Positions 11,727-22,840 of a stretch of 64,000 nt of DNA are shown piece after piece. Positions within the stretch are counted from its first letter, which is position 1. Each line of letters opens with the position of its first letter. Position numbers and translations under genes: made by a program. This DNA comes from Paraspadella gotoi (Eukaryota; Chaetognatha): NCBI GenBank assembly GCA_051294375.1, contig CM119263.1, positions 24,223,657-24,287,656 on the forward strand, written 5' to 3'. The notes beneath the pieces are model-generated. The model was given only the letters and a program-made list of their open reading frames with translations. It was not told the origin of the DNA and searched no databases.

Positions 11727-14700
11727 TTACACTGAACTACAATCATTTAATAAGGGAGCGGCGTCATTTTCGACGGAAGGGGAATGAGAAGATTTTAAGT
11801 GTTCAGTGAGACGGTCTTTTCTTGTGAACTTTTTGTCGCAGAGTTCGCAGTGGTGTTGAATCTTCAAATGGACGCTCTGCACGTGCCGGTTCACGTGCGC
11901 CTTGTTGGTGAAGGATTTGGAGCAAAGGTCGCAGTCGAATCTGAGACCGTTGTGAACCGTGTTCACGTGACGGACGCGTTGAAAGTCTGACTTGAATTCT
12001 TTATCACATTGCGAGCAAGAAAAGACCGCCTCGCCGTCGGCCTTGACAACGGGAGCCGCTGTACTATCCGATGTCCTTCCTTCGGTCCCCTCCAAATCCT
12101 CGCCGGCGCCGCACTCGACGCCGTTGGCCGATCCGGCGTCGTTTTCGGTGCCATCAGGATCTGGAAAGGGATTCGTATCGCCGTCGCTGCTAGCGGGAGC
12201 GGCGTCGTCGTTGATGCCGTTCTCCGAGCTTGGTTCGCAGATGCGACAAAAGTCACACTTCCACGAGCCGGACCTCTTTTTCGGAACCTTGTTTAGCACG
12301 GAATCGATGCAAGCGACGTGGAAGTAAAAGTTGCAGCTGGAGCAGGTAGCCGTGTTGCTTTTTTTCCCAACCTCCTTACAGGTCTGGCAAATGATCGGTG
12401 GCGAATTCGCCTTTTTCGGGGATTTGATAGAAGAGGGCGTTTCAGTGGTAGATTCCCCGTTGACACCAGACCCGGGGTCGCCGTTTTCGGGCGCTGCAGT
12501 TTTCCGCCCCTTCTTCGTGCGAGTCGGAGTCAATGATTCGGTAGACGCCGATGCCTCCGCCTTAAGCTCAGCGCGTTTCTCTGCCAGACGGCGTTCCTCC
12601 TCGTCTAAGGAGAAACGGCGCTTCATCTTGATGCGGCGCTTGGAAGGGGCGCGCTGTTGCATGCGGGTTATCTGCTGATCGACGCTCCTTCCTTCTTCCA
12701 CTGCGACGGAGGCAGAACCGTTGGTGACCGACGCTTCTGGCACAGGAAGAGCAGCGTCAACTTCCGGCTCTTGTTCCGCTATCTCCGGATCAAAGTCTCC
12801 CTTTCCGCCTCCGTAAGCGGAAGGTTTTATCTCTCTCTTATTAGAGTTAAAGACTTTGATTGGAGAAGGAGTTCTAGAGGAGAGGAAAAAATAATTTATA
12901 TAATTGAAAGAATAAATATAAATAAATAACAAAAGATAATACTTTTTGTTACCTTTCCGGCGAAGAAATAAACTCGTACTCGTCCGACGACTTTGAGTCG
13001 ATGAGTAAAGCGGAGGATTCCAGCTGCGAATCGACGACGCCCCCGTCATTTGACAACGCCCTCTTGAGTATTCGCTTCGGCTGCTGCCCCGCTGTAAAGG
13101 CGGAGGAAGCTGCGGCTAACGAGTAGTTCGCCGGGCAAAGCTTCGAATCCGCGGACGTCTCCTCCTTGGAGAATATCGAAGGAGGCAGATCGAAATCGGC
13201 GTTGGTAGTTTTAATCTTTGGCATCTTTGGAATGCTTTTGAAGTCGCAGAAAAAGCTCTTTTCCCGCTTTCTATCGCCATTGACTTCCTTCTTCGCTGAG
13301 TCTTTATTCTCAAAAACGTCTTCCTTTTTATCCTCTTTTTCTGGCGCAATAGTCGTCGACGTCGTCGTATCGTCCCCACGATTGTGCTCGACTGAAGCCA
13401 ATGTGAGCTGATCGAATGATGTTAATATTTCGATGCTGGAGTCATTTTCTCCAGACCTAAAAAAAAGTAGGTAAGACCTCAGATAAAAAGTCTTGTTTAC
13501 AATTAAATTTAGATATCGATTAGTAACTAACGTATAACATCAATTAACTTTATCAAATTCGAATATGCGCCATTAAAATACCTAAATAATTATTTGGAAA
13601 ACCTAAGTAAATACAAAAAATAATCATTTCCATTACCTACGGCTCGGCCTCGACTTGGTTTTGCCGCTTTTTTTCGGACTTTTCCAGCCTTGCCGCGAAG
13701 AACTGGCAGACCCTGGACTGGAGCGACGTGGCTGGAATTGGGAAACGGGACCGAAAGGGTCGAATTGATGGTCGTCTGTATTTACTCGTAGCGGAGTGGC
13801 GACCGCGGCCGAATCGCGATCGGGTGTCGAGGATGATGGCTCCTCGGGCAGAGCAGGAAGACGAGGCGGAAGAGAAAAGCCCGAAGAGAAGGTGGGCGTT
13901 GGCGAGGAAGTAGGGGAAGGCGGAAGATGAAGGCGCGGGGGAGCTGGGACCGGTGGCTTGGGAGTCGAAACCGCGCTAGAATGGGGCAGCTGCGAGGCGA
14001 AGATGGGCGGGTGCGGCGGCGAAAGTGCCAGGGCCTTGGCGTAGTCCACGTTGCAGACCGAGGCCGATTCAAGAGCGGGCGGTCGGTCCGGCGACGAAGA
14101 TCGCTCGGTGGGCGTAGACTTTGGCGGCGTTCGGTGAATCTCTGGAGAGGCTTTGGCCGATTCGGTGAAGGAGCCGCTGATGGAAAGCCGTTTACAACAT
14201 TCTTCGGATCCTTCAGACAACGTTTTCCCGAAAAAAACGTCATCATTGGTTTCGGTGGGGGACGGAATAGGGGTGAGAGCGGCGGTATCTCCGGAATCGG
14301 CCGATTCGACATGATCGCCGGCGTCGTCGAGAGCCTCACTGGAATTAATCGACTCAACTGCCGGGGCTACAGGTCGCCCACTGCTTCTTGGCATCTTTTG
14401 GGGCGGTTCCTCGGTGTCGTTGGAAGCCGTCGCCAGCGTCGCCGAGACGGGGAACGGCTTCGGCTTGGCGACGCAACGCGGTGACCGCTTCGGAGCGACG
14501 CGCAGAGGAACGTCGGAAGGGCCAGGCGTCAGCTGGGGACCGGCGCCGTCGGCGTTGAAAGCGACGAATGAAGGGGAGAGGTCTGGATCCACAACGGATT
14601 CCGACGGACGCTGCTGTTTAGAGGATTCGACGAGCGACTCGATTAATTCAGTCATGGAACTCAACAGCTTTTGCTCTGCCTCAGTTTGTGGGAGGACTTC

Positions 14701-17638
14701 CAACGAGTTTTCCAAGGAGGAGGTTTTGAGTGAGACTGACGCTTTTTTCCCGCGGTTCGACCTCCGACGGACCCTCGTTGGAGGCGAAGACTCGAGAGGC
14801 GGTGGGGGCGTTTGCTGTTGAGGTGGCAGAGGTTCGGCGCTCCCCGATTTAACGGGAGTCGATTTTCCCCTGATCGCTCTCGATCCGGCGCTGTCCAGGT
14901 CAAAAGCGGCCACGCTGGGCGTCGCATTGCCCTTGGATGCCAGGTTAAATCGCGGAACTTCCCGGCTCCTAGGTGTGGTCCCTTCTTTGTTCGGGCCCGG
15001 GGCCCCGTCGCCGTCTTCACCGTCTTCGAATTTCTTGGGCTTTTTACGATTGTTCCTCAATTGCCGCGGCTCCTTGGCGCGCTCTATCAACTTCTCCTCT
15101 TCGTCCTCTTCATCCTCACTTTCCGCGGTGCATTCGGAACACGCCCACCCGAATTTCTTGGTCTTCTTCGGCATACGGGTGAGCGGCGGTTCTAAACAGG
15201 CCAGATGGTACCACTCCTGTAAGCAAGTGAATGTTGTGAGAGCTTAAGAATGGTTGAAAAGAAATGACCATCATTTTGAACGTAATCATTCTCACCTTGC
15301 AAGTGTCGCAGTCGATCATGTTAAACTGCTCATTCTTGCCATGACAATTTTTGCATTGGTGGAGCAACGTTTCAAGAATCCCGTTTTCGGGAGACTTTTC
15401 GGCATCTGAAAAATTATAGAGAAAAAAAAACTGAGTCGTTATGCGAAGGAACAAATCGCAAAAAAATCTAACCTTTCACGGGCGAAAGGGTGAGAATCGG
15501 GGAAGTTTCGGCCGGCGTATTCCGCGATTTCGATACTTTGATTTTCGCCCCAATCGATCCCCGAGGTTCCAAAGCTTTCGTCTGTTATCGATTGTCCAAT
15601 CATTGTCAACACTTTCGATATACAATGATTTTTTATTCGTCTCTCGCGTCTTACCTTAATGCTAAGCGCGCCTCCATGAGGTGGGGGCGGAACTTGACAT
15701 TTCCCTGAGATTCGGCGCCTCTGCCTTCGCAGAGATTTGGGCAACTCGTAGGTTTTACCGCTCACGCACTCGATCAAGCGCCAGAGGTGAATGAAGGCAT
15801 CCTTGACGGAGAAAAGATAAATGGAAGCATTAGATATATTGAGAGCGCAGGTTGAAGAAAGAATTGGTAAAATAGCTGGATACCTGAGTGGATTTGGTAA
15901 TCTTCTTCTGCTCTTCGGTCTTCTGAATCTCCTGCTCGTACTTTTGACGTAACTGGAACTCTTCCCTCTTCAAGTTTTCGTTTTGCTCCTCGAGGAAGAC
16001 TTGACGGCGACGAGACTCGGCGACGCGATTGTTTCGCTCCGCAAAATAAGTGATGAACTCGACGCTGAAAGCCGGGGCTACATATCCTTTCTTTTTTCCC
16101 TCATCCATCTGAAAATGATGAGGTTTTTTTCACTCAATATCAGTTGCATACTGATCACAAGGAATTCGAAACCTTCCTCACAGTACGATATATTTGTACG
16201 ATTTTGCGATTAGGGCAAATTGAATTCTTAGCAAATACCATATGAAAAATATGGTATTTGCTAAGAATTCAATTTTCGCTACCTGCAATTCTAAAACATG
16301 CTTCCGATGAGCTTGAGAATTCGTCACACCGATGCCCATTTGTTCAGCCTTTCTATGAAGGATCTCCACAGCTGAAGGACTGGACTCCATCGCCCGCGCC
16401 ATCTTTTGCGCCGGAATCCATGTTGGTAACCTCATGACGGTAAAAAGGTAAATTTACTAAAATTAACATTTAAATTTTGACATAAAATCGTGACAACCAA
16501 AACGAGACCCAAGACCGTCCAAAATATGAAACATTTAACCAACCTGTTCCCCCGGGAAACGCCGTATTTGGCTTGACGTTTGGCGAGTTTACGCTGAATT
16601 CGTTCATGACATAACGCATCGATAATAGAGTGAGATTTAAAACCACTGTGAAAGCAAGAAAAACACAGATCTTTAAGTTCAATGCACAGCGCTTGTTTTA
16701 AGGCAGTCTTTTACCGAACATGAGCTTGAGCCGCCATCCAATTGCGTTTATTGACTCTCGCAATGTCCTTGTCCACGTGCTGTTTACATGAGGCCCAATA
16801 CGGATCGGGTTCGCCCGGAGCCGCGCCTTTCTCCGGCCGCGTCTCCGATAAAAGACCGAGACGCTGGGCGCAGCTGGCGTGAAAATGGGCCCGACAAAGG
16901 CCCGCATCGCATCCTATTGTGATTCCCGTGCGACTAATAGACTCGTCTTCGCACAATTGGCACTCTTTGCTTCCGAATCTTACAAAAAAAATTATCAAAT
17001 ATCGGAGGTTTTAACCAATAGATACTTCTTGTCATAAAGAGAAAACCTCACCTCGAAGAGGCAATCTCGAAAAGGGTTACGTTTGAGAGAGTATCAATGT
17101 TGGAAAAGGCAATGCCGGGGACGTAGAGCGCGCATATCATGTGAATCCAATCGCCCATATCCGTCTCTTTGAAGATGCCGCCGCGATTGGGGCAAACCTG
17201 GCACAAAGGATCCAGGACGCCTGCCTTGCATGAGTCACAAAACCAAGGCTCGGTGCTGTTTGAGAAGAAGGGAATCAAAGGAGGCCAAGATTAAAAAAAT
17301 TTAACAAGGACCACTCTAAATCATTGCAATGCAAAGGTCGTTCTCATAGAGTATAGTTATTTCGTGCTTTTCGTTTCGTTGCGTGTGAAATTTTGTTTTG
17401 TTTACAAACAACTTATTTGCTTTTATTTTCATTTTCAACTTTACAGTTCGTTTATTACGTGCCTTGCCGAGGAATCGGTGGACGCTATAGACTGCGTATC
17501 GGAGACACCGTAGCAGCCTTCGTGGACACAAACGCCGCAAGAGTCGCACTCGACGATCTCGTCGTTCGCCTCCGACGTCTGCTTGAGGCAGACCGAGCAG
17601 ATGAGAACCGACGAAGAGTGAAAAGTCGATGGCGCCAT
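11727..17638 (-). CDS. PHD finger protein 14 with C-terminal C2H2 zinc fingers
   Basis: Nuclear histone-binding PHD protein. The start at 17638 sits right before PHD1 (CSVCLKQ...VECDSCGVCVHEGCYG). The extended PHD follows in exons 17052-17255 (STEPWFCD, CPNRGGIFKETD) and about 16715-16985 (KECQLCED, GCDAGLCRAHFH). A coiled-coil region spans about 15640-16650. PHD2 is split across about 15296-15406 and the large exon about 13637-15221, whose remainder is a Pro/Ser-rich linker of about 480 residues. The final exon holds PHD3 (CQTCKEVG...GSWKCDFC) and then three C2H2 fingers before the stop. Finger order and sequence match PHF14. Two oddities: no acidic N-terminal region is visible before PHD1, and the C2H2 fingers are in the same open exon as PHD3, which vertebrate PHF14 lacks to my knowledge. 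The exon 1 donor is unclear. Confidence 0.9.
16217..16275. repeat. Perfect inverted repeat, 27-bp arms, 5-base loop
   Basis: The arms at 16217-16243 and 16249-16275 are exact reverse complements around GAAAA. The hairpin lies a few bases inside a PHF14 intron, just downstream of the donor at about 16283, so it could fold in the pre-mRNA next to the splice site. Confidence 0.95.
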
Positions 17639-19207
17639 CGTCGTTAACTTGAGATTCGCAATTGAAAAAATATTAAAGTATCGTGATCTCGCCAGACGTA
17701 CTTTCAAAGAAAATTAAAAAAATCTTAAAAGCACAAATATCCATCCTTAAATTTTTATATATAAAAAAAAACACGAATGATTGATGCGATGATAAAAAAT
17801 TATCGTAACTCTCAAATATTTTTTTTAATAAATTTTAAAAAAAAATTTCATAAATCAAAAATTATATAATATTATATTTTTTATACTTAAAAATTGGTAC
17901 AGGTTTTATTTTAATGCATTAAATAACAATATGATTAATGCCTAGCTTTTAAGGGTATTTTAAAATTCAAAATTATTTAAAATTTATTTAATTTTAAAGA
18001 AATAAAAAATGTTATATGTTAAATTATTCATTATTTTAAGGGAACCGCACTTATTGGGGAGAATCAAAAATTTACAGCGAATACATGCTCAAATAAAAAT
18101 TTATACATTTTTAAATATACTTTCAATGAACAAAAATTTAATTATATGGCTCTATACCATAGTAACTAATTTTTATAATATTTATATATATATTAATATA
18201 TATTAATATATATATATTTACATATATTGTTATTAAAAATCTAATTTATTTTTTTGCTAAAAATTTCAAAAAAATGTTTTTTTCTATTTAGTAATATAAT
18301 AATTTTAATTAGGCTAATACATTCAGAAAAAGCATCTTTAACAAAAACGCTGTATATATTAGCATTTAAATTTCATCGGCTATAACTACTTTTATTTACT
18401 ACTAATAAATATTAATTTATAAAAAAATAATTTATTTTTTTAATTTTTGTAGTAAGCTACTTTTATATATAATATTATCCGTAAAAACTTTTACAATTTT
18501 AGAACAGGCTTTTTTAAAATTTTGATAGCAATTTGAATTTTTCGTCAAAGTTAATAAAAAAAATATATATTATGTATATCATTTTTAAAAACAATGAATC
18601 CAAATTTTTAAAAAAATCTTATTTTAAAATTGTAATACAGGGAGTTCCATCTCTAATGGAACTAACTTCAAGTGCTTACAGCACAAAAAAAAATTATGAT
18701 AAAAAAAGCAAGACCAAGTTAATTCTTTTTTTATCGATATAAAAAATGTTTGTAAAATCCAACGGCAATTACTGTAATTAAAACTTTGTATAACATGTCA
18801 CAGAACTATCGACTTTCTAACATCTGTAAAAATGGTAAGAATGGCAGCATTTCCAATAAATGTGAATATTTTGAGAAGTTTATGGTTACTTAAGGTAAAT
18901 TATTTTAATAGATTGCATTCTTCTAACATTTTTTTAAATATATACCAATTTTTGTAACATATTCCTTTCTTTTTCGTTGAGTTGATGTTATTAGAAAAGT
19001 TTGAAATTGAATTCAACAACGAGATCGTTGTTGAATTCAATTTCAAACTTTTCTAATAATACCAATTTTTATATCATTAATATTATGTTTTCCTATCCTA
19101 ATTATTTTTATTACATTAATATTCATTAGTACAATATTATTTATTCTTCACTAATAAAATTTTAATTTATATTTTAAATTAAAATTTTTTAATATACTTT
19201 AATATCA
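17639..19207. other. AT-rich gene-less stretch upstream of PHF14
   Basis: Very AT-rich sequence with poly-A and poly-T runs and TATATA tracts near 18180-18220. No conserved coding frame is seen, and in particular no acidic exon that would supply the missing PHF14 N-terminus. It contains the perfect hairpin at 18988-19059. Confidence 0.65.
18988..19059. repeat. Perfect inverted repeat, 35-bp arms, 2-base loop
   Basis: The arms at 18988-19022 and 19025-19059 are exact reverse complements around GA. This is a perfect palindrome of 72 bp with no mismatch, lying in non-coding AT-rich DNA. Confidence 0.97.
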
Positions 19208-19990
19208 AATTAAAAAATCTTAAAAGCATAAGGATCGTCGCTATTGTATAAAAAAAATATGGACCCATGACAAACTTTGACACTCAAAAAATCTAATTTG
19301 ATAAAGGAAAACTATGTTTTATATATAAATCAATTAAAAAAATAATAAAGTACTGAGGAAAATAAAGTTAGTTTCTGAAAAAAAAAAAACTTTTTCATTG
19401 TCAAATAAAAAAAAGAGAGAAAGAATAAGAGAGAGAGAGAGAGAGAATCGTTTTCGGACGAATCAGCAGCGGCAGCAGCAGAGGCAGCAAGAAAAAAAAA
19501 AGAAATCAAAAGGCAGCAGCAGAAGCAGCAGGAGAAAAGAGAAAAAGAATAAAGCCCCTGCAGAGCCAGCTGCAGACACGTTTTTTTCCCCCGATGAATC
19601 AGCCTGGGGAAAAGAGAGAGAGCTATATATAATTAAAAGAGAAGAGAGAGAGAGAAGGAGATATAAAAAAATAATAGAGGAAATTTGTTTGCTTAGATAA
19701 AATGTAAACAAAAGATATTTAATAACTGTCCTCACCCAATTTCAAGGACCTCGATGATGCTTCATGCACCCAAATTTAATCATGAAAAGGGCGATCAATA
19801 AGTTGGAACGCCGACGACGACGACGCCTACGCCACTTATGCGCAAAAGCGTTACATGATCGTCGCAAACGAAAAGCGATTGCAACGATAAAATGAGTGAT
19901 GACAACAACGACAATGACTAAGAAGCCCAAGTAAACCTAAATCTCGCCCAAAACGGGCCGAGGCCTGTCTGGCGAAATAAATATACTTAG
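19208..19990 (+). repeat. Dispersed repeat family D, copy 1
   Basis: It opens with AATCTTAAAAGCATAAGGATCGTCG, shown here in part, as do the copies at 23702 and 49611. It continues through AATAATAAAGTAC, a run of A, a GA-rich tract and an AG/CAG-rich part. It ends with AAGTAAACCTAAATCTCGCC, also seen near 50195-50220. No coding capacity is evident. A minus-strand frame near 19742-19930 with a hydrophobic and Arg-rich product lies inside the repeat. Confidence 0.7.
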
Positions 19991-19997
19991 ATATTTT

Positions 19998-20256
19998 GGC
20001 GGTATATTCACAACGCTTCACCCCAGACTACACTCAACTAAGTAATGGGTCAGAGGGGGAATGCAGCACTCCAACCGCGCATTCCATCAGTCATAACGAC
20101 TTCCCGCCGCGTTGACAAAGCGAAGGGGTATATAATATATATTATATAAGCGGGCCCGTGGCAGGCGGCGTCACTAAAGGACGAAATCGCCTAATGCCAA
20201 CGGGTGTGATGTCCAACCCAGTTGGGCATAACAGGCAACCCCTGCTGTTGCTATAA
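19998..20256 (+). repeat. Dispersed repeat family A, copy 1
   Basis: It starts GGCGGTATATTCACA and ends CTGTTGCTATAA. Shared inner blocks are CAGAGGGGGAA, ACGACTTCC, TTGACAAAGCGA and CAGGCGGCG. Related copies lie at 40388, 51253 and, inverted, 63364. No terminal inverted repeats and no clear tRNA boxes are seen, so the class is open (SINE-like or a non-autonomous DNA element). Confidence 0.8.
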
Positions 20257-20287
20257 TATTTTATTTTACAAAAGTTTGCCTTAAAAA

Positions 20288-21140
20288 CTATTCTACAAAA
20301 TATAAAAGAACCCTACCCACCTTCAAAGGTTCTTCGCGCGCGAACTGCGGAGTGGAGTTTCCGGTGGCAAACCCGATGGTCGAGTTGTCATTGGACCACT
20401 GAAACTCGCGCTCCGTCATCTGCGCCTCGGGCGTCTCGTCGGCGCCGGACTTTTCCAGGTCAGAACTCCCGTTGAGGACGTCGGAATCGTCGCCGGATGC
20501 TTTTTCGTCTGGATCACGGGGGGGGGGGGAAACAAAGGTTTTAGGGAGCAGAAAAACACTCTTCCTTTCCAAGCGGAGTGACGCCCACCAGAATCATGGT
20601 TTGACTCATCGGGTTCGGAATTCTCTGACTCGGACGACTGAGTCGGTTCTTCGTTCAATTTGTAGTCTTCGTCGCTGAAAGGGAAAGAACGACACGTTTT
20701 ACATTAAAACATAAAAATGACCCACTTTGGGTTTTCGCCAAGAGTCGACAAAAGACGAAGGTTTACAATCGATTATAGAAATATATCAAAAGTATCTAAA
20801 ACAAATAATATACCTTTCGGATTCAGACTCTTCGTTTTTTTCGAATTTTTTCAGATCCAACCGATTGAGAAGTTCCTTACGCGCGACAGGCTTGATCTAT
20901 ATCACAAATTTATATTTCTATCTTTAATATTGTTTCTTTTTTTTCCATTGTAAAGAAAAAGATAAGATGCAGGGGACTAACTTGACGCTTGTTGGGAGCC
21001 CTGACGAGCATCTTCTTGTAAAAGGCGTCGACATTTTCCTCGGACAAGTCCATCGGGCCGCCCTGGGGCTCGGCGCCTTCCGTAGCCGGAACTGGAGCCC
21101 GGTCTTGGGTAGGCGCCTCAACCTCACCTTCACCGGTCAT
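20288..21140 (-). CDS. Unrecognised acidic Ser/Glu-rich protein
   Basis: Four exons have good splice signals: about 20982-21140, 20814-20898, a Ser/Glu-rich exon at about 20605-20675, and about 20321-20510. The product starts near MTGEGEVEA and has a short conserved-looking block (MDLSEENVDAFYKKMLV). A basic/acidic linker and a Ser/Glu/Asp-rich region ending near FAREEPLK follow. I do not recognise the family. The last exon has a GTGGGT donor after LK; if it is not used, the frame stops at 20288. If it is used, the next acceptor would fall in repeat families A or D, so the real 3' end is uncertain. The gene sits 276 bp downstream of SAP30 on the same strand. An intron contains a long G run near 20520. 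Confidence 0.5.
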
Positions 21141-21416
21141 CGTGGATTGGCTCCGGCGAATAGTTCCCAACTTTGTTGAGACGTCGGGCGTCCATTATTC
21201 GAGGAAAGAGTCGTTATTCAATTTCAATTCACCAATTTTTACCGTGTCATCCGTGAAAACTAAATTTTTTTGCCATAAAACTACAGCAAAGATAATAAAA
21301 ATGACAAGTAGGCAAAAAATTATCCCCGAGAAAACAAAAATACTAAAAAAAAACTGCGAAAATATATATTAATGGGGTCAACAATAAAAAATTGGAATGA
21401 AAGAACGCAAAAGTGG

Positions 21417-22285
21417 TCAAGCTTTGCTGCCAGACGCCGAGGCACTAGTACCACCTTCCGAATGGGAAACATGTTTTTGGTCAAGTTTACTTTTGTAGTT
21501 CTTCGCCATGTAAATAAAGTAGGTAAGGACCTCTTTTTCTGTGACTCGCAGCGTCTTGAAATGACGAGTAAGATGATCAGCAAGCTGCGACGAAACATCA
21601 AATTCAACGAGGAATCAAAATGATTTTAAATTCGGATTTACCTGCAATTTGGTGAGACCAGGACGGGTGTGGATACTCCAATGTCTTTTGTAGCGTCTCA
21701 AAGTATTCATACCCAATTGGAAAAGATCAACGTCAGGGTATTCATCTTCATGATCGGGACTTCGAGATCCTGTCGCTGTAAGAATGATTTAAAGTATTTT
21801 CATTCAATTTCTTCGAATAAATTGTTTCAGATGAGTAGTAAAATAATTAACAAACCTTCTCCCTCGTCAATATTTTCTGAAGTGTCACGTCTTATTCTGC
21901 GCGCTCTCGAAATTTGAATCATGTTTTTGTGATGATCACAAATGTAAATGTGTTGCGCAGAATTGTCTAACTGAAGCTGGAGTTTCCTTTGAGCCACTGA
22001 AATGATAATCGCGATAAATGATTAGTGCTCAAGGGTGAATTTTGCTTTGTTGGGAGGAGAAGGATTTCGAGCACGCTAACCAGTTTTGCCGATACGTTTG
22101 TTGTAGGAGGCGTTGCCAGCGATTCGCGTGCATTTCTCGCCGCGATCGATCAACGAACAAATCTGAGTGTGAGTAGAAGCGACGGCGGCCGCGGCGGCCA
22201 CGGCAGGGTTGGCCACGAGGCGTTGGTTGGTATCCATGGGCTCATCCCCGCGAGAGTCCTCCTCAGTCGTGAAGCCGTTAATCAT
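21417..22285 (-). CDS. SAP30: SAP30, Sin3 histone deacetylase complex subunit
   Basis: SAP30 bridges Sin3 and HDACs in the nuclear corepressor complex. Four exons are clear. Exon 22081-22285 holds the start and CSLIDRGEKC, the first half of the SAP30 zinc-binding region. Exon 21856-21998 holds YICDHHKN. Exon 21645-21779 holds DVDLFQLGMNTLRRYKRH, the Sin3-binding start. Exon 21417-21587 holds LADHLTRHF and TYFIYM. Zinc-ligand spacing and the Sin3-interaction block agree with SAP30/SAP30L. The N-terminal Ala-rich stretch is short. It lies 555 bp downstream of PTBP on the same strand. Confidence is high; which vertebrate paralogue it matches best cannot be told here. Confidence 0.93.
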
Positions 22286-22840
22286 AATTAGGGATTTTGA
22301 AAGGTAAAGTTTTTACTCAATTCGCCAAAAATTCATCTCGAAAAATTAGGAAATCTCTAGGTAGAATCAGAAAATCGGATAGTAAATAGAATGAATTCTA
22401 TCAAATTCAATGGCTCTGATAAAGAAGATAAGAAAAAATACAGTACCCAAAACAATTAGTACTTCATAAATCTGATTTTAATTTAAACGACGAATAACTG
22501 CAACGGAACAAAGCTAGTACATTTTGGTCATAAATATGTACAGTCGGTAAATGACAAAACTTATATTTTTTATCCAATTTTACACAAACTGAAAGTGAGT
22601 GAGATGGAAAACGAAGAATACGGGGGAAAAAAGCTGAGACCGAAGACTAAGCTCAATGAGAAAAATATATCTAAACTATGAACACATAGAAAAATTGTGC
22701 TTTTAAAAAAATTTAAAACGAAAATTTTTTTTTCTCTAGTTAACAATGTTTGGATTAAAATTTAAAAAAGATTAAAGCATAAAATGAGATTGAGAAAAAG
22801 GGAAAATTTTAAAAGAAAACTCGCGTTGCAGATTAAGTTT
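22286..22840. other. Intergenic spacer, SAP30 to PTBP
   Basis: AT-rich sequence of 555 bp between the PTBP stop and the SAP30 start. I see no gene or shared repeat. It presumably holds the PTBP 3' UTR and SAP30 5' region. Confidence 0.6.

Noticed and set aside
13728-15247. Plus-strand frames over the PHF14 linker
   Set aside because: They are antisense shadows of the long GC-rich Pro/Ser exon, with no start context or domains.
19463-19735. Leu/Ser/Phe-rich minus-strand frame resembling a membrane protein
   Set aside because: It is translation of a GA-rich simple tract inside repeat family D, as is the similar frame at 49705-50061.
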